Below are positions 24,405 through 35,779 of a stretch of DNA of 64,000 nucleotides, piece by piece. Below the pieces are notes generated by a model. It did not search any database and was not told the origin of the DNA. It saw nothing but the letters and a program-made list of their open reading frames with translations. Every line of letters begins with the position of its first letter. Position 1 is the stretch's first letter. The DNA comes from Eulemur rufifrons (taxonomy: Eukaryota > Chordata > Mammalia > Primates > Lemuridae), in contig NC_090999.1 of the NCBI RefSeq assembly GCF_041146395.1, forward strand, positions 73,599,001-73,663,000, read 5' to 3'. The translations under genes were made by a program, and so were the position numbers.

Positions 24405-25549
24405 GTAAAAGTCTGATGGAATTACATATGTTTTTTATTTAAATGTGTCTAGACTGGTGGTATTTTTAAACTGCATTTTGTAATAGTCATGAATACAAGG
24501 GTTAAATTTTTGGTCAACTCCACATCACCTAAGTAATAGCATGAATTAATGGCAAGATTCTTCATTATTACTGAGTTTACCTCCCATTTACAAGCACATG
24601 TCAAAAATGTTAAGGATGACGTTAGCCAGCATTCTAAAACACAAATTGTGTTCTTTGATTTCACCCTATTTAGCACACTCAGTGATAAGACCTGTTATGT
24701 TTTCATAAATATGTTTAAAATAAATTTCATAATCATGTTATAAAGAAAAATTATTATCTGAAGTATAAAAAGCTATAATATCTGTGCAATACTCAGGTAA
24801 AGTAATTCTATTTCCATTTTTTGAAATTAGACTTTAGCTACACGGTAAACTTAGTTGTCAAATCAGAATAAGATCATTCTAAATGCCTGAAAATTAGGTC
24901 CTTGAACATAGGATGGATACCAAGTAACACTTTCTTATTTAAACTGAGAGAAAGAGGGTTGTAGACATGTATCTTTTTTATTGAATCTGTGAAATAAGAT
25001 TAACTGATTTAAAAAAGACAAAAGTGACAATGATAGATTCAAGCAATACAATTAATGCCATCGATTTACAAAAATAAACTAAAATGATATAATCTTTCAG
25101 GCCTATATATGCTCTGTAAGTAATCTTACTAAACAGCTACAAGTTAGTTAAGAAAGATTTAAAAATATGCATAATAGACAGTTGCTTTGAACACACACAC
25201 AAACTGGTAGAATACTTAGATACATACATGATGATTATCTACATTAATTAATAAAGAATTTCAAATTGTACCAATGCCTCCTCTCAATCTTTCTGAGAAA
25301 AGATTCTACAATCAGGCACCTCAATATTTTGCTTTGTTAGGAACAGATGCCATCTGATATGAAGATATAATCACTAACTCCTTGAATTCATCTTCCAGGG
25401 AAAAGAAAGTACAAACTAGCTTGTGGAGCGTGAGACCAGTGTATGAGTTCACAAGCTAAATGAAATAGAATAGGAAGTGTAAAAATATTTATAGACGAAA
25501 ATTGGGTGAGATGTCCAAGATACCAAGATCATAGGTGACTTATTTTTTC

Positions 25550-25655
25550 AATCATTTAAACAAATATTAATTGAGCTCCTATCACATGCTTGGCACCCTG
25601 CAAACAATGAGAACAAAGCAGTGAACCAGACAGTCATTCTCCTAACCTTCATACA
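25550..25655 (-). mobile_element. L2 3' end, antisense
   Basis: 'aacaaatattaattgagctc', 'ctatcacatgcttggcaccc' and 'gcagtgaaccagacagtcat' read as the reverse complement of the L2 3' end. Confidence 0.7.
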
Positions 25656-27570
25656 TCCTATATTCTTGTTTTATGCTAATTATGAGTGATAACTCTATAA
25701 AAGATAATTATAGAATTGTAAAAGAAACATGTTATACATGTTCAGAGGATGAGAGCATTTTGTTTGTCCTAAGTAATTTTTTTTCCCAGTTGTAGTCCTT
25801 CTAATCCATCTTTGTGCTATGTTTTCCTGTATTTATGTGTTTTTTTCTTAATTCTTCTCTTCTTCAATCAGAACAAAAATTAAAGAAATGAGTATGAAGG
25901 AAGACTATTTTCCTGCAACCTTTTTCCCTTTACCTCCTACAGGGCCGTACAACATCAAAAATATTTCCAATCCTGTTTGGAAACAGTTAATAAGCTTCAT
26001 CTAGTATTTGACTTCCTACTAGCTACAGGAACAACAAGCGCTTCTTAAGCTAGGGTTTGCTAAACACTTCCAAAGAGCCATGGTTGAAAGCTGCTCTATC
26101 AAAATAAAATGTCATATCAGTTTAGAGAGATATTGTCTGCATTACTTAGATTTCTGCTTAAAAAGCTGATGACAATTTTGCTACCTGGCTTTCCCAGTCC
26201 GAAGTGCAAGAAATGTTTTTTTTATTAGCAACTCTATGACATTTGTGATATAGCATCCTTCTACTATAGCTTACCCATCTCCTTGGAGGTTGAGAGGAAA
26301 ACACAAACACTGTTATGAATAGTCCTTGTGTATCATTCCTTCAAAAAGTTTTGGGGCAGTACCACTTAACAAGAAAAGTTATTATTAGTTGTGACAAATC
26401 AAAAGGCCACCAAAACTGCTTTGTGTAACGTGTGAGGGCAAAAGCCTCAGGTTCAGCAACTGAAACTTTCTTTTCTGATGATGACACCACACGCTTATTT
26501 TTCAAACCTTTGCTTCTCACCTTGACAGTTTGCTGATAAAAGCGAGTTATGAATTATGACTTTGGTAGGTTCCCATTAAGACTTCTATTCCTTCTAAGCA
26601 ACAGAGCCCAATAAAGCAACTGAGTCAACATAACTCTCAGCATTTTAGCATTTTAAAGGCCAATGCTGGGTTTAAATACTAGAGTAGCAAGAAACAAATT
26701 CTCAGATCTGTATCTACCTGTCTGATATTGTAATGTGCAATCTTATTTTATTTCAAAGATTTAATTCACTGTTCCACCTCTAATCCTTACCACTGGAAAA
26801 ATAGTGTTAATATTGATACAATCGATTTTAATTATCTGTTAAATAAAATGAATCCATCCTCCTCTAACCTGTTCTATGTGTTTCCGATGTAATTGCATTA
26901 GATCACACTTATTTTTTTTTCCTGCTATATATTTTTAAAAGGTAGTTTGGTAATATATTGACCACACCACATAGCAACTATGTAATCAATATAATAAACT
27001 CGGTATGATGTATTTACTATTTAGAAATGTTTACTCTTTGATTAATCAAGGGTGTAGTATTTTTTAAAATATTTCCCAGTTTTTAATATGCATTTTCCTC
27101 TGATTTATTTAAATGGTTTCCTAGCATGAATATCAAAACATGTAAATGTCCATAAAAAGAACATTTATGTAGTTCCAATTTTATATATAATATCCCCCCA
27201 CATACCAGTGCAATTGCCTATTTAATTTTTTAAATTCATTATTATTTGCACCACACTGGTTTCTTTTTTTACTTTATTTTTTTATGTTTCCATATCTATA
27301 AAATGGAGGAAAAGCTACCACTTCCAAGTAAAGGCATGCAAATGGCCATAGTTCCCAGCACACACTGATGATGTATCATATTTAGGTAAAAAAAAAAATA
27401 CCTGGTGAGGCAGAACTTTACTATATTTTGTTATTATAATCATTATGCAAATTGTCAACAATAACTGGATGTTAAAAATGAGCACTCATTTCTATTTTTA
27501 AAGTCCCTGAGAACTGGAGCCTCATTATTCTTATAAGAAAGAATATCCAAAGTGTTTCTTTTTATTTTTA
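25656..27570. other. Unrecognised, mostly AT-rich DNA
   Basis: No genes or clear families. The stretch 26,000-26,660 has a more mixed composition and could hold a decayed repeat or conserved element. Confidence 0.45.
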
Positions 27571-27572
27571 GG

Positions 27573-28106
27573 TGTTGATGGAGCTCAGGACAAATTACCC
27601 CAAAATAATATACTTTGGCATTTGAAAAAACAGGAGAAAAAAGAAGGCCAATCTCACATTTCCCTCACCCCTTCTCCCTTGAATAAGGCCATAAAACCTA
27701 AGAAGATCACTTGTTCCCTTGTCCTTTTCCCCCTGTGGCAGGTCAAGACACTGATTCAAGAGATATCTTCTCTACACCCAGAGAGAAGTGATGTCCTTAT
27801 CTCTGAAGATGCAGAGACATCAAGAAGACTCTGAACAAACAAGTCTTGCTAAGTTCCCCCCATTCATTACCATGAGATCATACTCCCCTTGTCCAATCAC
27901 ACTTTCCCATGGCCGTTTACTCTTCATCAACGCTAAGCATAAATGTATACAAGTTTCCCCATTTCTCTGGAGTTTTATTTCCTTATGGAAGCTCTCATGT
28001 CACATAACATTTATATTAAATAAACTTGGATGTTTTTCTATTATTAAATCTACATTTTGTATAGAGTCTTCAGTAGCAATGGCGAGGAAGAGATTTCTTT
28101 GTTCCT
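27573..28106 (+). mobile_element. Solo LTR, probably class I (ERV1), family unresolved
   Basis: It begins 'tgttgatggagctcaggaca' and has the architecture of a retroviral LTR. A U3-like region contains 'cacccagagagaagtgatgt' and 'catggccgtttactcttcat'. A polyadenylation signal 'aataaa' lies at 28,019. A short R-U5-like tail ('tttgtatagagtcttcagta') follows and ends near 'tgttcctgca'. The TG...CA ends fit an LTR, but I could not define a matching TSD or name the family. Small frames across it (27,622-27,834; 27,788-28,135) are incidental. Confidence 0.6.
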
Positions 28107-30100
28107 GCAGTACAAATGTGTGGACTATGAGTTGAGCACCCATTCTAGGCTAAGGGTGAGACAAGCCTTTTGCATTCAGGAAGTAGACTGAGCCTTATTG
28201 TGTGAGCAGAGAAATTCATTTAACTATTTTCCCATACCCACAGGAATATTTTATTTGAAGAGTAGGATAATTTGTCTACAGTCAAAGGTTCTTCTGACAA
28301 GAAAATTATTGGAGCCTGTCATATTTAACTTTGAATTAAAAGTATTTTAAATTTTTGGTATCTGAGGTGGCCCTTAGTGAGGATACTTGAGATAAGAGAA
28401 TCTCAACCACCCCAGGGAGAAAGTCTCAATAAGAGAGAGGAGTTCCCGTTTGATACCAAAAGCTCAACAGTTAGGTCTCAGCACAGCATTCAAGCCTCTT
28501 CACTCAGCACCAAGATTGGATTTGAGTGAAAATACTGTGCCCTTTTGAAAGCAAACTGAAAGGGCTTTGTGACAAAACAGTTGTAATGTCAGCTGGCGTT
28601 AACATGGAACACCTATAGTTACAGGAACAGCGGGGGAAAAAAGGGCTCCTCTGACCCCAATATCTTAAAATGTTACTTCAGAATTTTCACTCAGAATGGA
28701 AATCGGGGATAGCGGCGTCTGTAGGTGAAAGAGACCTCGGTGAGTGTGGCACTTCCTATGGTAAACTACAGAGTTTATAGACCGGTGTCTATAAAGATGC
28801 TTCCTGCATTTATTTAGCAGTACCTTGCTTGAGGAACTGAATCCTAGCAGAAAAATTGTGTAATACTGACAGAAGCAAAAGCAGAGGAGAAAAGAGTCAC
28901 TGAAAGGCTGACCAGACCTTTCAATTCCCTCTCTGTAAATCAGTAGTTATTGTGACAACTTCCATGATGTAATCACATCTGAGGTTCTTAACCTTATCAT
29001 CAGAGGGAAACTCCACAGAGAGACATGTTTAGGGAGACTCGGAATCATTGTGACTGAGACAATAAATAAGTGACCTTATTTTGAATCCCTAAATTTTGTA
29101 TGTGTGTGTCTGTGTATAGGGGTGTGTGTGTGCATGTGTGTGTGTCTAATCAAATGTAGTATATTTTTCCAGAAGTGCATTGAGGCCTTTTAACCAAAGT
29201 AGACTTCTGTATGTATTAATGAGATTTATTTCAATGGATGTCATATTTCTATACATGATTCCAAGTATAAATTTGAAATTCTTAGCAAATTATTTAGAAA
29301 AACTATGTTCACATTTCATGTTTTTCATAATGTGTTCTCTTTTGCTTAACTTCATTTTTTTTGGAAAATTAGTGAAAAATATGATGCTTTTTTATAATTG
29401 TTTATGTATAATCTGCATTTGCATGATACATTATGTAGTTAAATTTTTAATTGTCAATTATGTAAATGTGTCAGAAATCATCTCAATTCATACTCTCTCA
29501 ATTCTGCCATTAAATTGCTTTACTCTGTCTGCAAGGTTGAATATTTCTATGTGGACAAAAACCAAATTTATGATTAAATATATAGATCATAATTTGTGCA
29601 TTACCAAAAATTTATTATGAAGAAGAATTAGAAACAATGCTAGAAGTTGGTCCTAATTTTAAATTAAACATGATTTCAATTATTCTTATAAATTATTTTA
29701 TATATAGAATAAATTGTATATATTAAAATTAATTTTTATAAAAATTTATATATAAAAAATTAAAACATTGGTTTACAAGTGAAAATTGGACTTCCCTAAT
29801 ACAATTGCTTATTATTGAATTGAAAAAAAAATTCACTCAGTAAAGCAAGAGTTTAATGAGGCCAAACACTAGTATTATAGAATTGTTTACCTAAATTGAG
29901 AAGTCTCTTTTTATGAAAGTATAGAACAAGTTACAATAATTTTTTAACTCAGGCACCTTTTCTTCACACTCTCATTCGATCTATGTTTGTCTGCCTGTTT
30001 ATTTATTTTTTCCTTTTTATCTAAAATCTATCTTTCTTGCAGAGACATTCTGGCTGGTGGTTTTTCTCATATGCCATCTTGCCTCCCCTCCTCCTGAATC
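28107..30100. other. Unique DNA: mixed-composition block, then very AT-rich block
   Basis: 28,350-29,000 is less AT-rich than its surroundings and keeps several CpGs ('gaaatcggggatagcggcgt', 'gaccggtgtc') without matching any repeat I know. 29,170-29,800 is extremely T- and A-rich; it contains the longest open frame of the window (146 codons, 29,180-29,620), with a low-complexity Phe/Ile/Leu-rich product that I read as chance. Confidence 0.4.
29099..29146. repeat. (TG)n-rich tract
   Basis: Imperfect TG repeat with 'tatagggg' and 'gcatg' interruptions. Confidence 0.85.
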
Positions 30101-30104
30101 ATCA

Positions 30105-30955
30105 TTGCCTGATAACTAGAATCTATATAGAACAAAATCAGCAAGAAAAAAATCAAGCAACCCTATCAAAAAGTGGGCAAAGGACATGAACAAAAACTTT
30201 TCAAAAGAAGATAGACTAATGGCCAACAAACATATGAAAAAATGCTCAACATCTCCAATCAACAGGGAAATGTGAATCAAAACCACAATGAGATATCACT
30301 TAACTTCAGTAAGAATGGCCTTTATCAAAAAGTCCCAAAACAATAAATGTTGGCGTGGATACAGAGAGATAGGAACACTCATACACTGCTAGTGGGACTG
30401 CAAACTAGTACAACCTCTGTGGAAGGTAATATGGAGATACCTCAAAGAGCTACAAGTAGAATTGCCATTTGATCCAGTGATCCCATTACTGGGCATCTAC
30501 CCAAAAGAACAAAAGACATTCTATAAAAAAAGACTACAATGTTTATGGCAGCACAATTCACAATTGCAAAGATGTGGAAATAACCCAAGTGCCCATCAAT
30601 ACATGAGTGGATTAATAAAATGTGGTATACGTATACCCTGGAGTATTACTCAGTCATAAAAAAGCAAACTGATACCACTTTTATTAACATGGAAAAACAA
30701 ACAACACATGTACTCATCATTAAATTGGAACTAATTGATCAACACTTATATTCACTTATGGAAATAACATTCATTGGAAATCAAGCAAGGGGGGGGGAAG
30801 GGATGAGTAAATTCACACCTAAGGAGTATAATGCACACACTCTGGGGTATGGACACACTTATAACTTTGGCTCAAACAGTAAAAAAGCAATTTATGTAAC
30901 CAAAAAATTTGTACCCCCATAATATTCTAGAATAAAATAAAAAAAGAAAAAAGAA
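30105..30955 (+). mobile_element. Lineage-specific L1, 5'-truncated (ORF2 C-terminus and 3' UTR)
   Basis: It starts near 'cctgataactagaatctata' in the last third of ORF2. It continues with 'caaccctatcaaaaagtggg', 'atgttggcgtggatacagag', 'cccattactgggcatctacc' and 'tggagtattactcagtcat', then a 3' UTR with 'gggggggaagggatgagtaa' and 'tttgtacccccataatattc' before an A-rich tail. Its 3' UTR end resembles that of the 32.3-kb copy more than the 13.9- and 38-kb copies, suggesting two subfamilies. No clear TSD. Confidence 0.9.
30462..30659 (+). pseudogene. L1 ORF2p C-terminal fragment
   Basis: The open stretch 'MPFDPVIPLLGIYPKEQKTF' is the conserved C-terminal signature of L1 ORF2p. A small deletion follows near 30,533, where the sister copies read an extra 'acatctgcactc'-like segment. 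Compared with the ~1,275-residue family, the EN and RT domains are absent; the fragment is non-functional. Confidence 0.85.
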
Positions 30956-31265
30956 ATAATTATTGATAGATGCAATAACATAGATGAATCTCACAGGCAT
31001 TATTCTGAGTGAAAGAAGACAAACTCAAAAGTTTATATACTATATGATTCCATTTAGATGGCATTCTCAAACAGTCAAAACTCCACCAGTGAAAAAGAGA
31101 ACAGTTATTTCTAGTTGTTTGAGGGTTCATGGGATGTGGTTATAAAGCTATAGCACGAAGGAGTTCTTTGAACTGATAGAATTATTTAGTATTTTAATTG
31201 TGATGATGGTACGAAAATCTATACATACATTTAATTTCAGAGAACTATATGTCAGTAAAAACATC
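30956..31265 (+). mobile_element. Old L1M 3' end
   Basis: 'atagatgaatctcacaggca', 'ttctgagtgaaagaagacaa', 'actatatgattccatttaga' and 'aactatatgtcagtaaaa' match the 3' UTR of ancient L1MC/L1ME elements in sense orientation. It abuts the tail of the younger L1. Confidence 0.75.
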
Positions 31266-32267
31266 CAGTGACACAGTCAGACATTGATTAAGTAATTACA
31301 AGTGTGTTAAATGTTGCCAGGCAAATGGAAAGGCAAATGGGAATTAAGAAAGAGTATAGAGATTAAGAAAAATTCAGAGAAATCTAGAATATTTGTTACA
31401 TAAAGTAGAAAAGAAAGAGGGAGTTGATATGGCTGAAAAGGTTGGAGGCAGCCAGATCTTTGAAGATACTATCAACCATAGAAAAGCATGTGAAACTATT
31501 GGTGGGTAAATTTATTTTCTTAAAGGTTAACAAACTTGGACTACAATATATCTTACTACATGAAGACATTGCTTAAAGCAGAAATGCCCAATGGGCTTAA
31601 TTTATAAAGCAGTGAAGTGCTGCCAAGCAGTTTTATACCAGTTTATATGAGAGGAAATAGATATATTTTTATTACCAAACACTGTTATAGTGGCAACCAT
31701 GCTCAGACCTAAAAATTAATCACCAATATCACATATGCCATACATAATTATGCTCATAAATATGAAAGTATGAATACATAAAATGTACAAATAAAAATGC
31801 ATATATAATGCAAAATCTAGGAAACCATGAAACACTATGGCTAGCAGGAAGCTAAATGGTCATGTTTTCTAAACTAGAATGCTGTTTCTTGGTGGAGTGG
31901 GAGGGGTATAAAATAATTTAAGAGGTACACAGATGGATATTTACATTTTTAATAGCTATAAGTTTATTTTAATATGTACTAGAAAAATAAGATAGTGCTA
32001 GGATATCAATGACTGAATTCAATGTCCAAATTTCAATGCCCTAATTTCAATGCCTGAATTTCATGTTATGGCTTCAACTTGGTTGAAGTGAAGATTTTTT
32101 TTTAAAAAAGTAAAATTAAAATTATTTAAAAAAAATGTTAATTTATAGCAGAAATAGCATGTACATATGTGAAAAGTTGAGATAATTTTATCCAAAGATA
32201 GAGGTTTAAAGACATCTCTTTATAAATTACAACTGTTTGTTAAGTCTCTGGTAGAACACATATACTG
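31266..32267. other. Unrecognised AT-rich DNA with a short minisatellite
   Basis: No genes. A degenerate ~14-15-bp repeat lies at 32,014-32,065. Confidence 0.45.
32014..32065. repeat. Degenerate ~14-bp minisatellite, ~3.5 copies
   Basis: Successive units read 'gaattcaatgtcca', 'aatttcaatgccct', 'aatttcaatgcctg' and 'aatttcatg'. Confidence 0.8.
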
Positions 32268-32779
32268 AAAAGAAACAGAGTCATCTACCCAAAGGAACAA
32301 AAGTCATTCTATAATAAAGACATCTGCACTCAAATGTTCATGGCAGCACAATTCACTATAGCAAGGATGTAGAAACAACCCAAGTGCCTATCAATCCATG
32401 AGTAGATTAATAAAATATGGTATATGTATACAATGGAATACTATTCAATTATAAAACACGATGATGATCTAGCACCTCTTATATTTTCCTGGATAGAGCT
32501 TGAGCCCATCCTCTGAAGTGAGGTATCACAAGAATGGAAGAATACGCACCACATGTACTCGCCATCAAACTGGCACTGACTGATCAACACTAAGATGCTC
32601 ACACAGTAGTAATATTCTTTGTGGGTAGGGTGTTGGAATGGGTAAACTCACAACTAATGGACATGGTGAATGTTGTAAGGGGGGAAGGGCACATCTCAAA
32701 TCATGGTTGGGATGTGGCAAAGTCATAACATGTAACCAAAATGTTTGTACCCCCATAATTTCCTAAAAAAAGAAACAGA
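32268..32779 (+). mobile_element. Lineage-specific L1 3' end with 12-bp TSD
   Basis: The insert (32,280-32,767) begins inside ORF2 at 'tcatctacccaaaggaacaa'. It carries 'tggcagcacaattcactata' and ends 'ttgtacccccataatttcct' with a very short A run. The direct repeat 'aaaagaaacaga' occurs at 32,268-32,279 and 32,768-32,779, fitting target-primed reverse transcription. ORF2 frames are broken, and little coding sequence remains. Confidence 0.9.
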
Positions 32780-34765
32780 TTTGTTACAAGACAGCTTTTT
32801 TTCATTCAGAATCTTCTCTAGTTAGATAGTTAGAATGCCCTTGTTTATGCTGAGCCCAAATTTGCTTATCTGTAATTTTCAATTATTGGTCATATGTTCT
32901 TCAGACAATATAAAATGAATTGAATTACTTTTCTGTGGCCTATAGAATTGTGAGCATGAGTGGATTGCAATGTGATTATTTAGGCTGGTAAAGACCATAG
33001 AGGGAGTGTTAATATCACTATAATCATATATCTGCCTAATAGGGAAATAAATGTCAATCTGGACTCAATGTAGAAGTCTCCCTTCTCATTAAAAAGAGAT
33101 AGAGACAAGAATATACTTACCACTGCCTTCCATCCTTGTCCTCTACAATGCCACGGCAATGAGGAAGGAAATTGGAATTCCAGGAGACAGAAGTTACTCA
33201 GAAAAAGAGTAAAAGACCCAAAGTCATAGAAATAGAGAAGCAATTTCCTCACCTAATCATCAATAATAGAACTACTCTCTGTAGATCTCATTCCTTAATG
33301 TGAATCCATTTGTACCAAATAATCATTATTTTTTCTTTCTTATTTAGTAAAAAAAAAAAACCCTTCTTTCCCCAAAATATTTTTATAGATGTATCTGCCA
33401 CCTGGGGAGATTTAAAGCACATATTATGGTTACTATTCTGGTGGTCAGAATCACCAGAAAAGTAATATTCCTTAGAAAATGGCTCATTATCCAGGAATTT
33501 CTTTCTTTCTAAATATGCCACAAATTGCACTTTCAGGTATCACTCATTCACCCAAGCCAGATGCCTAAGGGACATGCTTCTTCCTACTCATAAACAATGA
33601 CAAATATCTGGCATTTTGATCTTGTGAATATCTCCTGTCTCAGTTCAGACTATAATTGCCTATTTTTAAGCCTATTAAAATTGGATCTCCTGTCTTTAGT
33701 CTTTTCATTAACAAATGTGGTCCTAGAAAATAAAAAAGTTCACTTCAGACACTCACCAAATCCCATATTTCTTGGGCTGCTTAGGAAATAATTGTCCTGC
33801 CCCTTTCTATTACTTCTTCTCTCTCCCCATTTCTTCTGTGAGATTCTGGAAGCAACTAGAGAAGGAGTGTGCAGAGGCATAGCAAACACAGAGATACCAA
33901 TCACACCCTGGCCTCCCTGCTGCATGTTTCTAGCCTCAGGTGAGCCAGAAAGCGAAGCTGGGGGTGGGAAAAAAAATTTCCATTAAATAAAACTTTGAGT
34001 TTTCACTCACATTGGATGAGGCATTCTCTAATAATAAATAAATAATATTATTTTGTGGCAAATATTGACCAATTGCATTAAAATTCTATAGATCCTAAAA
34101 TAAGCATTTTTACCCTCTGGGATCTTCATTAAAAATGGATAATAAAACTTTAAATTACAAGACAGTGAAAATATAAACTATACTAAATTTCTTCCATTTC
34201 ACATGTCCACCAGCCTGAACATATCATTCTGGCAGTAAAGATTTACGTTTATCACCATGGTTACTGATTATTGACTGTATTCTGCCAATGACCAGTGAAT
34301 GGTGACGGTAAAACTCCAGAAATCTGGTTTCACACTCATCTGGTTTGAAAAGGAGGATCCAGACATGCATCAAGTGAAGAAGGCAATGCCAACAATCTGT
34401 CAAATATTGCAGAACAAACATTTAATTTTATCTACTCAGCACCCCCTTATAATAAGCACAATTATAGCAGAAGGGATCCGGCTTACTTTATTGTTAAAAA
34501 GAAGGAAGTCATGGCTAATTGAATAATATTTGTTTTTATTTACATCAAGATTTTTACTGATTCAGCTCACAGTTTAGAAAAATCATCCCTCATTATTATC
34601 TATAACTACTTTCACAATTTTTAAATCCACATGTGAAGAAGTATGAACACTTACAAAAAAGTACTTCTTCCACAGATTAAATCAAATTTAAACATTTTTG
34701 CAGTTACCACATTTGTATAAAATAGAAAAGCAAATATAAGCTATCCAATGTCTGAATATTTCCTC
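32780..34765. other. Unique-looking DNA
   Basis: Balanced to AT-rich sequence with an A12 run at 33,349. Frames of 60-90 codons occur on both strands and overlap each other, with no domain recognised. 34,200-34,530 is more mixed in composition. Confidence 0.45.
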
Positions 34766-34925
34766 CATGACTTAGTAAGTAAGCCTGGGATGGGAGTAAA
34801 TAAGCAGCTCTACCATTAGTTATCCCTGTGGTCTTGGAAAGGTCATATTCCTAAGTATCAGTTTCCCCCTTTTTAAAGCAAGGAACGTCAACTAGATTAT
34901 TTTTATGTTATTGTTAAAATATACA
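34766..34925 (+). mobile_element. MIR SINE
   Basis: 'ctctaccattagttatccct', 'gtggtcttggaaaggtcata' and 'ctaagtatcagtttccccct' follow the MIR core ('...tgtgaccttgggcaagt...ctcagtttcc...') in sense orientation. Confidence 0.7.
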
Positions 34926-35055
34926 CAACTGTATAACTAGGAGACAACTACTTGGGCTTCCTAGTTCAATGCATTGTGTCTGTGTGGGTAGTACACAGTT
35001 TAACTTCTTGCTCTTTTAAACTATGCTGCTGCTGGGAAGACGTAAGAAAGTCATG

Positions 35056-35328
35056 CTACTGAGCAAAACCATAATCTATTAGAAGACGCTTTGCATGTTC
35101 AGGATGCCCGGTACAGGCAACATGATACTGTCTCATCTCATTTTTGCCTAATGACACTGCCTCTTTAAACATCAGCATAGCATTAATCACAGTGTGGAAT
35201 ACAGATTCTAAAGAGGGTCCGCTAGTCCTCTCTGGTGAATTCATATAAAGGATGTTCCTCTCATCCAAGTAATTCCAAAGGTGACAAATATTACAGATGC
35301 TGAATTTATGGGAGTGCTTGCTCCCTGT
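35056..35328 (-). other. Unidentified 90-codon antisense open frame; possible relic of a coding exon or pseudogene
   Basis: The frame is open for 90 codons, between an upstream in-frame stop and TAG at 35,056-35,058. Its first ATG is at internal 'MNSPERTSGPSLESVF'; the upstream part contains 'ICNICHLWNYLDERN'. The product is not low-complexity and lies outside any repeat I recognise, unlike most frames in this window. Just upstream (about 35,344) an ATG preceded by a pyrimidine-rich 'ccttttatttctcacaag' sits in another frame and would need a frameshift to join. No poly(A) tract or TSD marks a processed pseudogene. I do not recognise the protein, and chance is a real alternative. Confidence 0.25.
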
Positions 35329-35775
35329 TTATTAACTCATCCATCTTGTGAGAAATAAAAGGACCAAACAGTCAGACAAGTGGGCTTTTCTTATCCTGTC
35401 ACCTCAATGATGTTTTAAAGTAATCAATATCTATGATTACTAAATCCTGCCAAGGCAATTTAACCCTTCACTGCCTCGTTGTTGCCTACCACTTCCTAAC
35501 AATATAGCAAGAGTAAGTTCAAAGTTAATTAGAAGAATTCATGATACATAGCATGCTGGAGATCTAGCAGTCAGGTGATATCATAGTTTCTAAGTCTAAC
35601 AGATTCATAATGCTAATGTCTAACAGACTTAAAGTCTTTAGTCTTAGGAGGGAAAGGATTAAAATCATCTTCAAAAAGTTAAAAATTAGAGGTGATCTAT
35701 GTTTAAACAAATCTTTAACTAAATCCCAACCTTTACAGAAGACCACACTAAACCCATGCTAAGTACAAAAATGCA
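35329..35775. other. Unrecognised DNA
   Basis: No repeat recognised; a 60-codon antisense frame at 35,564-35,746 has no identifiable domain. Confidence 0.4.
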
Positions 35776-35779
35776 AACA

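Larger units (their letters stand above)
22417..25545. other. Largely unique DNA
   Basis: No recognised repeat family apart from a CA tract. A possible non-coding exon lies at 24,189-24,404 (own entry). Several 60-80 codon frames occur, none with a recognisable domain. Confidence 0.45.

Noticed and set aside
27788..28135. 115-codon frame
   Set aside because: It lies across a solo LTR, from its middle past its 3' edge, which explains the sequence.
29180..29620. Longest open frame in the window (146 codons, plus strand)
   Set aside because: It sits in extremely T-rich DNA, starts at a non-ATG codon, has a low-complexity hydrophobic product, and shows no domain, promoter or homology I recognise.
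29640..29770. Very AT-rich stretch as a possible matrix-attachment region or origin
   Set aside because: Base composition alone is not evidence; the whole neighbourhood is AT-rich.
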